Assembly (NCBI GenBank): GCA_017473335.1
Contig: JAFULN010000010.1
Coordinates: 1-45,198 of the forward strand
Direction of reading: 5' to 3'
Origin: Erysipelotrichaceae bacterium
GTDB taxonomy: Bacteria; Bacillota_I; Bacilli_A; Erysipelotrichales; Erysipelotrichaceae
DNA: 45,198 nucleotides
Position 1 is the first letter of the stretch, and each line of letters starts with the position of its first letter. A program made the translations under genes and the position numbers. Below are positions 23,419 through 31,633 of this stretch, one piece after another. The notes beneath the pieces were generated by a model. It ran no database searches and was not told the origin of the DNA. It saw only the letters and a list, made by a program, of their open reading frames with translations.

Positions 23419-23851
23419 ATTGATAAATCATGTTTGTAATATAAAGTATGTTTTCAGCATATCCACTTAAGATAATACGTGTATACTGATCATGACATTC
23501 ATATGAGAAGCGAATGTTTTCTATATTAGATGTACTGATATGTGTACAGATATTTTGTACGATTTCATTGGCTTCATCTTGTGAAATATAGAAATCCATT
23601 ATTGTACAGATTTCATTGGTTTTCTTACGTTCATTTCCTAGGAAATCATATACAATAGCCCTATTTTTAGCTTGAATACTTGGATGTACTGAAGGATGAG
23701 ATACAAAAGAGTGGATATTATCTTCGGAAAATAACCATTGTCCTGTTGATTTATCCCCTTTCAAAAGTTCATCTTTGATATAGTTTCTTAGTGTACGAGT
23801 AGTGAGTCCAGTTATGGTAGAGAGTTCATTGATTGTATATGTTTTGTCCAT
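23417..23851 (-). CDS. MerR-like helix-turn-helix regulator
   Basis: A 144-residue protein. TINELSTITGLTTRTLRNYIKDELLKG is a MerR-type helix-turn-helix followed by a wing (TGQWLFSEDNIHSFV). The remaining 75 residues (SQDEANEIVQNIC and after) form an unknown alpha/beta domain with a few Cys but no metal-binding pattern I can name. AAGGA precedes the ATG. Single gene convergent with tatC. Targets unknown. Confidence 0.75.
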   Translation of the reverse strand: MDKTYTINELSTITGLTTRTLRNYIKDELLKGDKSTGQWLFSEDNIHSFVSHPSVHPSIQAKNRAIVYDFLGNERKKTNEICTIMDFYISQDEANEIVQNICTHISTSNIENIRFSYECHDQYTRIILSGYAENILYITNMIYQ

Positions 23852-23955
23852 TTTGTCCTTCTTTCTATGGATTAAGCTTAACCTGATTTAAGTATAGTGC
23901 AGCGTCTTATTCATCTCAATTTGAAAAAGAATGACTTTTTCCATAGAAAAACGTC

Positions 23956-24672
23956 CTATTGAGGACGTTTAGTATACCTTTGTATATACCATGCATAACA
24001 AAGTGGAACAATCATTAAGAATATAGCTGAACAATAGTCCATCAATGCAGATTGTTCAACTGTAAAAGCACTCAAAGAATTCAATAGACTATGAGTGACA
24101 ATGCATGGAATCAAAGATCCAGTTGTATGAAACAAAATAGTAAAGAGATATCCTGCTGAGATAGCATAGGCAATCTGCAGCAAAGTTGGAATGAAATCAG
24201 ATCCATTTAAAAGATTTATAATATGTCCCAATCCGAAGCTAACACTTGAAATGATGATAGCTTGTAGAAGGTTATCTTTAGCAAGAGCTTTAAACAAGAA
24301 GCCACGGAAAATGATTTCTTCTAAGAAGCCAACACATACCATAGAGATGACATAAAGAAACGATTCAAAGACTGTGTAGTTAAGCTGAACACCACTCCAC
24401 AGATTAACAGATACAATCAGGACTAATGGTATATAATACAAGACAGATTTCAATGAAATATGTGGATAGACAAGACCATAAACTTGTTTGAGATTCATTT
24501 TAGAAATCCAAATATATAGAAAGCCACTTAATACAAGACAAAGTGGTGCGGTCAAAACCTTTTCAATTCCTAAATCAATGGATATTCCATCAGCTGCACT
24601 TAGCGAAACAATATAGATGCCAATCCACAAAAGAGAAAAAGCAAGCTCATTTTTGATATATAGTTTTTTCAT
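23956..24672 (-). CDS. CPBP family intramembrane metalloprotease
   Basis: A 238-residue membrane protein with about seven helices. EEIIFRGFLFKAL (Glu-Glu-x3-Arg), SFGLGHIINL (Phe-x3-His) and THSLLNSLSAF (His-x3-Asn) are the three CPBP/CAAX-protease motifs that hold the catalytic Glu and metal-binding His. Such proteins process prenylated or bacteriocin-type peptides or have unknown targets. A TTG start at 24708 would overlap the upstream gene; I prefer the ATG at 24672, although it has no clear ribosome site and probably relies on coupling to the acetyltransferase gene ending 5 bases earlier. Confidence 0.85.
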   Translation of the reverse strand: MKKLYIKNELAFSLLWIGIYIVSLSAADGISIDLGIEKVLTAPLCLVLSGFLYIWISKMNLKQVYGLVYPHISLKSVLYYIPLVLIVSVNLWSGVQLNYTVFESFLYVISMVCVGFLEEIIFRGFLFKALAKDNLLQAIIISSVSFGLGHIINLLNGSDFIPTLLQIAYAISAGYLFTILFHTTGSLIPCIVTHSLLNSLSAFTVEQSALMDYCSAIFLMIVPLCYAWYIQRYTKRPQ

Positions 24673-24677
24673 AAAGA

Positions 24678-25118
24678 TTAAGGTTGTGGCTTTCCGGTAA
24701 TATACCAATAATAGGTTTCTTTAAAGTCTGGGTGATTGTATCCGCCTAAAGATTCATATAGTCTTCTTGCTGGAATGAAATCAGTTCCAGTAAGAAGCAA
24801 TACATAGTGGAGCTTTTCTTCTTCAGCATAGTTCAGCATAAGGTTCATAAGTTTGCGAGCAATCCCTTTTCTGCGATATTCTTCTTTGACAAACAGATGA
24901 TAAATCTGCATGATGTCATTGCCATTGTCCATTCTTGGAAGGCGGTAAGCGTAGGTATAGCCGATAGCTGTATCCTGTTCAACGCAAGCGAAACATACAA
25001 TACTAGGATGATGGATAAAACTGAGTGCTTTTTCATCGCTGATGGACTGATGTCTGAATTCATGGACGATGGATTTCAATATTTCTGAGTTTTGTTCTGT
25101 TACTTTTACAAATTCCAT
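24678..25118 (-). CDS. GNAT family N-acetyltransferase
   Basis: A 146-residue GNAT protein. LFVKEEYRRKGIARKLMNLML is the acetyl-CoA-binding motif A (R-R-K-G-I-A), and FIPARRLYESLGG is motif B. The N-terminal FRHQSISDEKALSFI and IGYTYAYRLPRM make strands 1-3. The substrate is unknown. GAGGTGT precedes the ATG. It lies between the HIT and CPBP genes on one strand with gaps of 9 and 5 bases, so 23956-26285 is probably a single operon. Confidence 0.85.
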   Translation of the reverse strand: MEFVKVTEQNSEILKSIVHEFRHQSISDEKALSFIHHPSIVCFACVEQDTAIGYTYAYRLPRMDNGNDIMQIYHLFVKEEYRRKGIARKLMNLMLNYAEEEKLHYVLLLTGTDFIPARRLYESLGGYNHPDFKETYYWYITGKPQP

Positions 25119-25127
25119 AGGACACCT

Positions 25128-25523
25128 CTACATTTTTAATAATTGAAATAAGATTTCAGGATGAGTGAGCGCTCCATTGAAGTGGGGCCATGCATCAATA
25201 CCATCCTGATGTTTTCTAGGAATGATATGAATATGAAAGTGTGGTACAGATTGTCCTGCACTCTCACCACTGGCGTTTAACAGGTTTACGCCGTCATATC
25301 CGCAGTCAATGCAGTGCTGAGATACTTTTTGAACAGTATTCATCAGGTGATGCAATGTTTCTGTATCACAATCCAGGATGTTTTTAACATGTTTCTTAGG
25401 GATTGCCAGCATGTGGCCATCTACATCTTTGGCAATGTCCATAAATACCAGTGTGTGTTCATCTTCATAGATGATTGTTGAAGGAATCTCTTTTTGAATG
25501 ATTTTACAAAAGATACAGTTCAT
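25128..25523 (-). CDS. HIT family nucleotide hydrolase
   Basis: A 131-residue histidine-triad protein. The triad is in SVPHFHIHIIPR (His-x-His-x-His), whose central His forms the nucleotidyl intermediate. CIFCKI at the N-terminus is a zinc-binding pair typical of Hint/YcfF-like bacterial members. Such enzymes hydrolyse adenosine phosphoramidates or dinucleotides. Its start overlaps the stop of the frameshifted upstream gene by 4 bp (ATGA). Length is normal. Confidence 0.92.
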   Translation of the reverse strand: MNCIFCKIIQKEIPSTIIYEDEHTLVFMDIAKDVDGHMLAIPKKHVKNILDCDTETLHHLMNTVQKVSQHCIDCGYDGVNLLNASGESAGQSVPHFHIHIIPRKHQDGIDAWPHFNGALTHPEILFQLLKM

Positions 25524-26285
25524 TGTTTTTCTCCTTCATGTTCATTATGGTTAAGTGAAGCAATTTCTTCAGAAAAATCATAATCTAGAATGCGTGAAAT
25601 CGCATTGATGGTGATTTCTGGTGGTTCGTTATTGAAAAGGTCTGTATTGGAAGTCAACTCCATGATTCGATTGCCTTTGATCAGATTGACAGTGCTATAA
25701 AACAGTGTAATTTCATCACAGTTCCATCGCTTTGCATCTGCTAGGACAAGATACTTATAAAGTTCTTCTTCGGTTTCGATGCTCACTTCTATATCATTCC
25801 AAGTTGCATCACTTGTCTGGTGTAATTCTTTTTTCTTTTCCCAGACACCATGCCACCAGATATCCTCGAGATACCATTCTCTAGCAGCTTCTTCAGATTC
25901 AAAAAGATGAAGTGTTAATATAACATAGTATTCATTAGGAAGATTTGCTATATCTTGTTGAGTTGCATACTGGATGATGGATTGTTGTGAAGATAGCCCC
26001 TTTTTTTTCAGTGTCTTGTTCAAAATGGACATAATACTGATGGACTTTCTGATTTTTAAACTGTGTGTCACTGTATTTTTCCTGATATGCATCCAGGCTG
26101 ATATCCATAAAGCTCAAAGAGACAACTCTTGCATCATCCAGCAGGAATTCCTCCGCACAGACAATCGCAGGTCCACTCATATCTCCCTCTTCAACTTTTT
26201 CATTGTTTTGATAATGGGCAAAACCGAGAAGACCTATTATGAAGGCAATGGTTGAAAAAATAATACGAAAGACGAATCGTCTCAT
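25520..26285 (-). pseudogene. membrane-anchored protein of unknown function, frameshifted at an A8 tract
   Basis: Two overlapping frames make one protein. Frame 1 starts at ATG 26285 after AAAGGAG, encodes a signal-anchor helix (IIFSTIAFIIGLLGF) and runs to HFEQDTEKKG. There a run of eight T on the plus strand (26001-26008; A8 then G4 on the sense strand) lies just where frame 2 takes over (KKGLSSQQSIIQYATQQDIA) and continues to 25520. Removing one A would fuse them into about 250 residues. The frame 1 tail after the tract (AIFTTIHHPV...) looks like nonsense. Either an indel, a sequencing error, or slippage-dependent expression. No family recognised. Confidence 0.65.
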
Positions 26286-26315
26286 AGCGAGTCTCCTTTC
26301 TATAAAGAATGTCAG

Positions 26316-26960
26316 TTATTTTGAATTTTTATTGCGAGTTTTCTTTTTGGGTACTGTCTTTTTGACAGCTTTTTTCTTATCGACAGGTTTCTTCTTTTGG
26401 ACAGAATAGCCGAATTTCCCAACTTTCTTTCCTAAAGAATAATATTCTCCATGAGAATATGCGATTAAATCTGCTCGCTCAAGATCGAGTCGTCCATTTT
26501 CATCCAATAAACTTTCGTCGACATTTGTACTAACGACTTCACCAATAAACATATCATGGGATCCTAAACGGATGATTTGGCGAACTTTACATTCTAGGCA
26601 CAAAGGACTTTCAGCGATGCATGGAGCTTTTACGATTTTTGAAGGTTCTTTTGTGATTTTTAAATCCCCTTCCAGATTGAACTTATCAACATCTCGTCCT
26701 GAACGTACTCCGACAAAATCAGTGACTTTTGCGAGTTTTTTATTGGTTAGATTTACAACGAATTCTCCTGTTCTTTCAATGATGGCGTGAGAATAGCGTT
26801 CTTTGCGAATGGATACAGACACCATGACTGGATCTGAACATACTGTTCCTGCCCAGGCAGCTGTCATAACATTTGCGTTTCCCTCTTCATCTGCACATGA
26901 AACCATCACTGCAGGTACAGGATTTAATAAATTTGAACCTCTCCAGTATTGTCTAGACAT
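26316..26960 (-). CDS. flavin reductase-like (FMN split-barrel) protein with lysine-rich tail
   Basis: A 214-residue protein of the flavin reductase-like family. NPVPAVMVSCADEEGNANVM, SVSIRKERYSHAIIERTGEF and CLECKVRQIIRLGSHDMFIG are the usual elements of the FMN-binding barrel. The last 30 residues (KKPVDKKKAVKKTVPKKK and on) are almost all Lys, Val and Thr, absent from typical members; it may bind nucleic acid, phosphate polymers or the membrane surface. GAGGAAGATATT precedes the ATG. Single gene. Confidence 0.82.
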   Translation of the reverse strand: MSRQYWRGSNLLNPVPAVMVSCADEEGNANVMTAAWAGTVCSDPVMVSVSIRKERYSHAIIERTGEFVVNLTNKKLAKVTDFVGVRSGRDVDKFNLEGDLKITKEPSKIVKAPCIAESPLCLECKVRQIIRLGSHDMFIGEVVSTNVDESLLDENGRLDLERADLIAYSHGEYYSLGKKVGKFGYSVQKKKPVDKKKAVKKTVPKKKTRNKNSK

Positions 26961-27048
26961 AATATCTTCCTCTCAGTTTGTATAGTGTTATTATAGCTTA
27001 TTTTTATAGAAAAAAGAGGTTTTCCGTATTTTAAAAGAATAATTAAAA

Positions 27049-27266
27049 TGAAGGGATTGTAAAGGGTTGCCCGTCTTGGACTTTATGCATACCACATAAA
27101 GTAAGAAGAGGATTTCTATAATCAGTACAATCACATGTATTTGTGATGCTAGATTTCAAAAGAAAAAAGGTCGAAACCACGCATGACAAGAAAGATCGAC
27201 CTTTATCTGTCCACCGCTTCTTTCACAAGAGATAGCGTATGACGGGTAGCCTTTTACAACCCTGCA
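27049..27266 (-). repeat. repeated non-coding element, copy B
   Basis: The gene-free stretch 26961-27291 is mostly this second copy of the element at 4673-4962, in opposite orientation. End sequences TGAAGGGATTGTAAAGGG (27049 on) and, at the other end, the inverse of GGGTTGTAAAAGGC form terminal inverted repeats of about 20-25 bases. Core GGTGGACAGATAAA and TTTTCTTTTGAAATCTA are conserved with copy A, and a TTGAAA-16-TATACT promoter-like pair lies just outside its left end (minus strand). It is about 70 bases shorter than copy A. Confidence 0.75.
27158..27204 (-). terminator. variable-stem hairpin of element copy B
   Basis: On the minus strand AAAGGTCGA (27204-27196), 21-base loop, TCGACCTTT (27174-27166) and TTTTCTTTT. 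Same geometry as copy A (9-21-9), different paired bases. Confidence 0.65.
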
Positions 27267-27291
27267 CAGTATATTTAATGTGTAACGAATT

Positions 27292-28164
27292 TCAAGCATG
27301 TGACATGGATTCGTTTTGATGGAGATATCTTTGATAGCGAAGAGTGTAGATAATAAGAAAAATCAGTATTCCTCTGCCTACCCACTCAATCAACATGGAT
27401 GTCATTATGTAGGCAAGTGGTACAGAAATGACATAATGAAGCAGATTAATATGAAATTCCGAGTGTAAAAAGAGCTGATGGAGCACAACAACCACTAGAA
27501 AAATAGCCCATCCTGTTAATAGATATTTCTTATGATGTACATCAGGTTTTAGTGGGTATTTTGAAAATCGTAAAATAGTGATTCCCATTATTAGTAATGT
27601 TACAAAAAGTATAATCCAAGCTATGATAAGACGTGCATAATTCATGTCTGGAGTATAGATGAGTGTAAGTCTAACTAGTCCAATAGTAATCCCTGTCGCC
27701 CATCTGATGTAGAGATCAGCTAATAAATAAACAGCCCATGCACACCATAAACCAACATTCTTTTTAGCTAGGAAACAGATTGTTCCACAGACTAGAAATG
27801 GAATCGCAAAGAGTATGCCTCCAATAGATCCGGAAAGCATAAAGATGATAAGAAAAGTCAAAAATGCCATGCAGAATAGAATGGTACCTGCAGTTTTTCT
27901 TCCCTCTTTTTTAGGTTCTTGAATGATTACTTCTTTTATTACTTGTACATTGTGATTAGAAGATGACTTTTCTCCCTTTACCAGTTCATCCAGTGATATC
28001 TCAAAGATTTCACTAAGCTTAATCATTTTTTCTAAATCAGGTACTGTATTGTTGTTTTCCCATTTGGATACAGATTGTCTAGAAACATTCAACAGATTTG
28101 CCAAATCTCCCTGGGAAAGATTCTTTTTGATTCGCTGTTCATAAATCTTTTTTCCTAAGTTCAT
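27292..28164 (-). CDS. XRE family regulator fused to a multi-helix membrane domain
   Basis: A 290-residue protein. Residues 1-65 are an XRE/Cro-type helix-turn-helix (NLSQGDLANLLNVSRQSVSK, then WENNNTVPDLEKMIKLSEIF). After a polar linker come six or so membrane helices from about residue 90. Membrane-tethered XRE regulators of this shape occur in Bacillota and probably sense a membrane-active signal. AGGAG precedes the ATG. It lies downstream of a 532-bp non-coding stretch with direct repeats and hairpins. Confidence 0.85.
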   Translation of the reverse strand: MNLGKKIYEQRIKKNLSQGDLANLLNVSRQSVSKWENNNTVPDLEKMIKLSEIFEISLDELVKGEKSSSNHNVQVIKEVIIQEPKKEGRKTAGTILFCMAFLTFLIIFMLSGSIGGILFAIPFLVCGTICFLAKKNVGLWCAWAVYLLADLYIRWATGITIGLVRLTLIYTPDMNYARLIIAWIILFVTLLIMGITILRFSKYPLKPDVHHKKYLLTGWAIFLVVVVLHQLFLHSEFHINLLHYVISVPLAYIMTSMLIEWVGRGILIFLIIYTLRYQRYLHQNESMSHA

Positions 28165-28269
28165 TGTATCAACTCCTAATGATTCAAGTATAAAAGGTAC
28201 ATCTAAAAATGTCTATCAATCTATCTTTAAAAATTAGCACCTGATGGTTGCGTTTAAAAAATATGAAAA

Positions 28270-28359
28270 TGTCAAGATAGTACTGTTCTGGAATATTACT
28301 GGATTGACTTTATAAAAATGATATGCTTATCCGATAAATAAAGGGATTGTAAGAATTTC
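28270..28359 (+). repeat. 90-bp direct repeat, copy 1
   Basis: Runs from TGTCAAGATAGTACTGTTCT to TTGTAAGAATTTC. It matches copy 2 (28558-28647) at about 85 of 90 positions without gaps. Its 3' part contains AAGGGATTGTAA, a 12-mer also found at the end of element copy B (27051-27062). Confidence 0.85.
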
Positions 28360-28381
28360 ATATTTAATTATAAATTGTATA

Positions 28382-28557
28382 ACTGTGAAAAAAGTAGTTC
28401 ACAGTGCTTGAAATAGAGTTCATTTTTACAATTCAGCAACAATTCAATAACTTTTCATTGAAATTCTGGGAGTATTCTTTTGCCGTTGAAAACAGAGAGA
28501 ATTCATCCCTGCTCTGTTTTTGGCAGGTCACGGGTGATGGAACCGTGACTTTTCTTT
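28382..28557 (+). ncRNA. candidate structured RNA between the direct repeats
   Basis: The gene-free stretch 28165-28696 holds three hairpins in series on the plus strand: ACTGTGAA/TTCACAGT (28382-28405), AAAACAGAG/CTCTGTTTT (28489-28520, with outer TGCC/GGCA), and GTCACGG/CCGTGAC (28527-28549) followed by TTTTCTTTT. The last is a good intrinsic terminator with no coding gene before it. No reading frame or known RNA family recognised; a clear promoter was not found. Confidence 0.35.
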
Positions 28558-28647
28558 TGTCAAGATAGTACTGTTCTGAAATATTACCGGATTGACTTTG
28601 TAAAAGTGATATGCTTATCCGATAAATAAAGGAATTGTAAGAATTTC
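28558..28647 (+). repeat. 90-bp direct repeat, copy 2
   Basis: Begins just after the terminator-like hairpin at 28527-28557. Five substitutions and no gaps relative to copy 1, 288 bases upstream. Confidence 0.85.
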
Positions 28648-28674
28648 TTTTTTATTTCCTGTTTTCAAAAGTAA

Positions 28675-28698
28675 GAAAAAAGACCGAATATTCGGTCT
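28675..28698 (-). terminator. terminator of the small XRE gene
   Basis: The 18-base perfect palindrome AGACCGAATATTCGGTCT (28681-28698) followed on the minus strand by TTTTTT. It overlaps the stop codon of the gene it ends. Confidence 0.85.
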
Positions 28699-29056
28699 AA
28701 AGATGTACATTTCGAAGAAGTTCTTCGACAGAAATGTTGTAGAGTTTTGCGAGTGTAAGTAAATTGGATGTACTTGGATCTGACTTCCCCGTTTCCCATT
28801 TTGAAACTGCCTGTCGGCTGACTGACAGTGCATTGGCAACAACTTCTTGAGTCATGCCGCAGCGTTCACGATGAGCTTTCAATGTTTCACCAAGAGAGGC
28901 TCTGATTGTGCTGTATTCAGGTCTTCCTTCTTGAGATTGAATATATAGTTTTAACGCTTTCATGAGAAGAAACACAAGATAAATCCCTACTATGCATAGA
29001 AGAACTGGAAGGATGACTTGAACAAAGAAAAGAACCAATACAAGTACTTCACTCAT
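28697..29056 (-). CDS. membrane-anchored XRE regulator with C-terminal HTH
   Basis: A 119-residue protein with reversed layout compared with the neighbour at 27292: an N-terminal membrane helix (VLVLVLFFVQVILPVLLCIV and on) then, from about residue 55, an XRE helix-turn-helix (CGMTQEVVANALSVSRQAVS, then KWETGKSDPSTSNLLTLAKL). The open frame extends to 29074, but AGGGGTGATATT precedes the ATG at 29056. A TTGTGT-16-TATAAT promoter lies upstream. Probable membrane-linked repressor; target unknown. Confidence 0.82.
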   Translation of the reverse strand: MSEVLVLVLFFVQVILPVLLCIVGIYLVFLLMKALKLYIQSQEGRPEYSTIRASLGETLKAHRERCGMTQEVVANALSVSRQAVSKWETGKSDPSTSNLLTLAKLYNISVEELLRNVHL

Positions 29057-29161
29057 AATATCACCCCTTTTCATATCTTTATTATACTAGATCAGATAAT
29101 GTACACAACCAACTATTGCGCAACTAAGGGTTGATTGATGGATATATTCATTTTGGACTAA

Positions 29162-30028
29162 TTAATCAATCTTTGCAGCCATATCAATAAGCTGTTTTAA
29201 ATCATTCATACTCTTTTTTTGTTTTTCAAGAAGCATTCCAGTGACTGGTCTCATCAATCCAGGAAGGAAAAAACCACTTGTAGCATTGATGGCTACATGC
29301 AGCTCATCATCTACGATTCCCATCCAAAGTCGATATCCAAAATGTTTGTATAGTTTTAACAAGTTTTCCATTCTAGATTCTGTCAGTATTTGAACTAATC
29401 GTTCGTTTTCTGCATAAACATGTATCTCTTCATCAAATTTATGCTTTCCTGTCATGTATGCATTTAATTTGACATCAAGGAAACCAAATTGGCTTTGTTT
29501 TTTCTCTTCACGCAGGTTATCGTTTGTGCGTAATAGAATTGTACCTTTTGATGATTCTTTTAATTTGAAAATCAAGTAGATTCCACTGAACCATAGTGGA
29601 GCTCCTTCAAGTCGATCTCTGCCTACAACATCCATCTGACAAAGAAGGAAGGCATTTTGTCCTTTTGAACCGCGAATTGCATCTTTGCATACAGCGTAGT
29701 TAACGTTAGGGACAATTCCCCAGTTTTTGATTTCAGCACTGCCAAAACCAACTGAATTTTCAAATGAAATCTGATAATCATTGTTGCCTACTATTTCTTT
29801 AAAAAAGTTAAGACGAAATAGTTCTGCATACTTATCAGATCTAGACTTGTGGATTGTTGCAGCTATCAATAAGGGAATCAGAGAAAGTGTTCTCATATAT
29901 TTGGCATCTGATTTGTTCATGCCTAATCCTCCAACAAGAAAATAAATTGAACAAATAATACCAATACTCCAGACAACTGTTACAAGGATAAGTGTTTTCT
30001 TTCTAGTTTTTTCTATCTTTTCAAACAT
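29162..30028 (-). CDS. DUF3137-like membrane protein
   Basis: A 288-residue protein. Two N-terminal membrane helices (LILVTVVWSIGIICSIYFLV and LSLIPLLIAATI) precede a soluble domain of about 220 residues (ISFENSVGFGSAEIKNWGIV, GAPLWFSGIYLIFKL, MENLLKLYKHFGYRLWMGIV) consistent with DUF3137. Role unknown. A GTG at 30037 is in frame, but AGGAG lies 8 bases before the ATG at 30028. It is followed 105 bp later by the small XRE gene and preceded by an acetyltransferase gene. Confidence 0.65.
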   Translation of the reverse strand: MFEKIEKTRKKTLILVTVVWSIGIICSIYFLVGGLGMNKSDAKYMRTLSLIPLLIAATIHKSRSDKYAELFRLNFFKEIVGNNDYQISFENSVGFGSAEIKNWGIVPNVNYAVCKDAIRGSKGQNAFLLCQMDVVGRDRLEGAPLWFSGIYLIFKLKESSKGTILLRTNDNLREEKKQSQFGFLDVKLNAYMTGKHKFDEEIHVYAENERLVQILTESRMENLLKLYKHFGYRLWMGIVDDELHVAINATSGFFLPGLMRPVTGMLLEKQKKSMNDLKQLIDMAAKID

Positions 30029-30056
30029 AGTTATCACTCCTAAAAGAACTAATATT

Positions 30057-30563
30057 TTATAATCTATAGATATTCTTTACAATGTTTCTTGTTTCACCTT
30101 GATATGGACCTAAGCCTTCAAAGAGTCTTATAAATCCTGTTTTTTTCATGACATGAACAGATGCGATATTTTCTGCCAGACAAATCCCTTTAATTTCAGA
30201 AATATGCAGCTGATTCATAATGATAGGTAAGAAAGCATTTACTGCTTCTGTGGCATATCCGTGATTTGTATATCTTTTTGCGATATGATAGCCAATTTCC
30301 CATGTTCCATCATCAAATGGAATTGCTTGAACATAACCAATATTCGTTCTATCTTTTAAGAGAACTGGATACACAAGAGGCCCATTGACTGTACCGTAGA
30401 CACTCATTAAATATTCAATTGTTTCTTTTGCTTCATCAATTGTCTCAAAAACTTCATCTGGGATAAATCTACGATTGTCTTCATCTAAAGAGTTGATATG
30501 TACACTTTCTGCCATATCTAAAGTAAATTCAGTAATAATTAATCGTTCAGTTTCAATATACAT
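30057..30563 (-). CDS. RimJ/RimL-type GNAT acetyltransferase
   Basis: A 168-residue GNAT protein. YIETERLIITEFTLDMAESV at the N-terminus, GTWEIGYHIAKRYTNHGYAT in the core (motif A with the acetyl-CoA loop N-H-G-Y-A-T) and ENIASVHVMKKTGF near the end define the RimJ/RimL branch, which acetylates protein N-termini or small amines. Start 30563 is chosen because AAAGGGTGATATT precedes it; the frame extends to 30590 without a ribosome site. Confidence 0.87.
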   Translation of the reverse strand: MYIETERLIITEFTLDMAESVHINSLDEDNRRFIPDEVFETIDEAKETIEYLMSVYGTVNGPLVYPVLLKDRTNIGYVQAIPFDDGTWEIGYHIAKRYTNHGYATEAVNAFLPIIMNQLHISEIKGICLAENIASVHVMKKTGFIRLFEGLGPYQGETRNIVKNIYRL

Positions 30564-30620
30564 CAATATCACCCTTTTAAAATATATCACAAAAAAGAAA
30601 ACGATGGAGCATTTCCAACG

Positions 30621-31457
30621 TTAAAGTGGGATTTTATCTACATTTTTAGCGATAAAGATAACACCAAATGTTTCTGGACCAACATGAGATCCTACATCTG
30701 GACCTAATGGTTCTCTTTCTTAAATGATATGTCCATTTTCAGTGAGTTTATTTTCTAGTTTTTCAACGTTTTTGGTACCTAGTGTGTAAATTGAATAAAC
30801 TGGATAGTTAGTATCTGGCTGAATCTGTTCAACAAGGTCTGCAATAGTATTCATTGCGTGGTTTATACCAATAGCCTTTGTGATAACACCAATCTTACCT
30901 TCACGAGTGACTGTGATAATGGGTTTAATTTTTGCGATACCGCCAATAATCGCAGATGTTTTATCTAAGCGTCCGCCTTTGTATAAGTATTCTAAAGTAT
31001 CAACACTTAATAAAATGGTTGTACGTTTTTTCAAATCTTCAAGGCTTTCTACGATTTCTTCAGTAGTTTTTCCTTCTTTGATCATACGCTGAGCTTCGAG
31101 GACTAACAGTTTTACGCCGTATGCACCAGTTAACGAGTCAACGACATGTATTTTAGATTTAGCCAGACATGCGCTTTGATAAGCGCCGCTGACACCAGAT
31201 GACAATGTAATGCAGATACATTCATCATTATCTGCTTTTACTTTTTCCATCGTTTCTACAAAAGCTTGTGGAGATGGCTAAGATGTCTTTGGAAAATCAG
31301 AAGATGAGACCAGCATTTGATAAAATTGGTCATGATTTAAAGTAACACCATCAATGTAGTCATTATTACAGATGTGAATTGAAAGTGGAACGACAAGAAT
31401 GTTGTCGGAATTTGTATTAGGGATATCGGATGCAGTATCCACAAGTAATCGAATCAT
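30621..31457 (-). pseudogene. degV: degV family gene interrupted by two in-frame stop codons
   Basis: One continuous frame from ATG 31457 (after GAGGATAAAAT) to TAA 30621-30623 encodes a 278-residue DegV fatty-acid-binding protein: LLVDTASDIP at the start, FPKTS-stop-PSPQAF at codon 60, then ITLSSGVSGAYQSA, KPIITVTREGKIG and VGSHVGPETFGVIF. Stop 1 is TAG at 31280-31278, at the Gln of the conserved TSQPSP motif; stop 2 is TAA at 30722-30720 (codon 246). No frameshift exists, so decay is recent. DegV proteins bind fatty acids for the FakA/FakB kinase system. From an internal ATG at 31250 a 176-residue piece lacking the lipid-head loop could be made. Confidence 0.85.
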
Positions 31458-31585
31458 ATTTTATCCTCTATAAGATATTTATCTACTTATTATAAGTTTA
31501 CTAAAAACCTATATAATGAGGATAAGAATACAAGAGTTTTATGAAAAAGACAAGAGAAAGATTGTGAAAAGAGCAAGCACAAAGA

Positions 31586-31631
31586 AAAAGGCTGTTAAGC
31601 CATAGATCATACTTATCTATGGCTTAACAGC
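31586..31631 (-). terminator. terminator of the second YwaF-like gene
   Basis: A perfect 17-bp stem (31591-31607 with 31615-31631) and a T-rich run on the minus strand, just after the stop at 31634. Confidence 0.92.
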
Positions 31632-31633
31632 TC

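Noticed and set aside
28615-28842. Minus-strand frame overlapping the end of the small XRE gene
   Set aside because: It crosses the terminator and repeat 2, and overlaps the real HTH in another frame.
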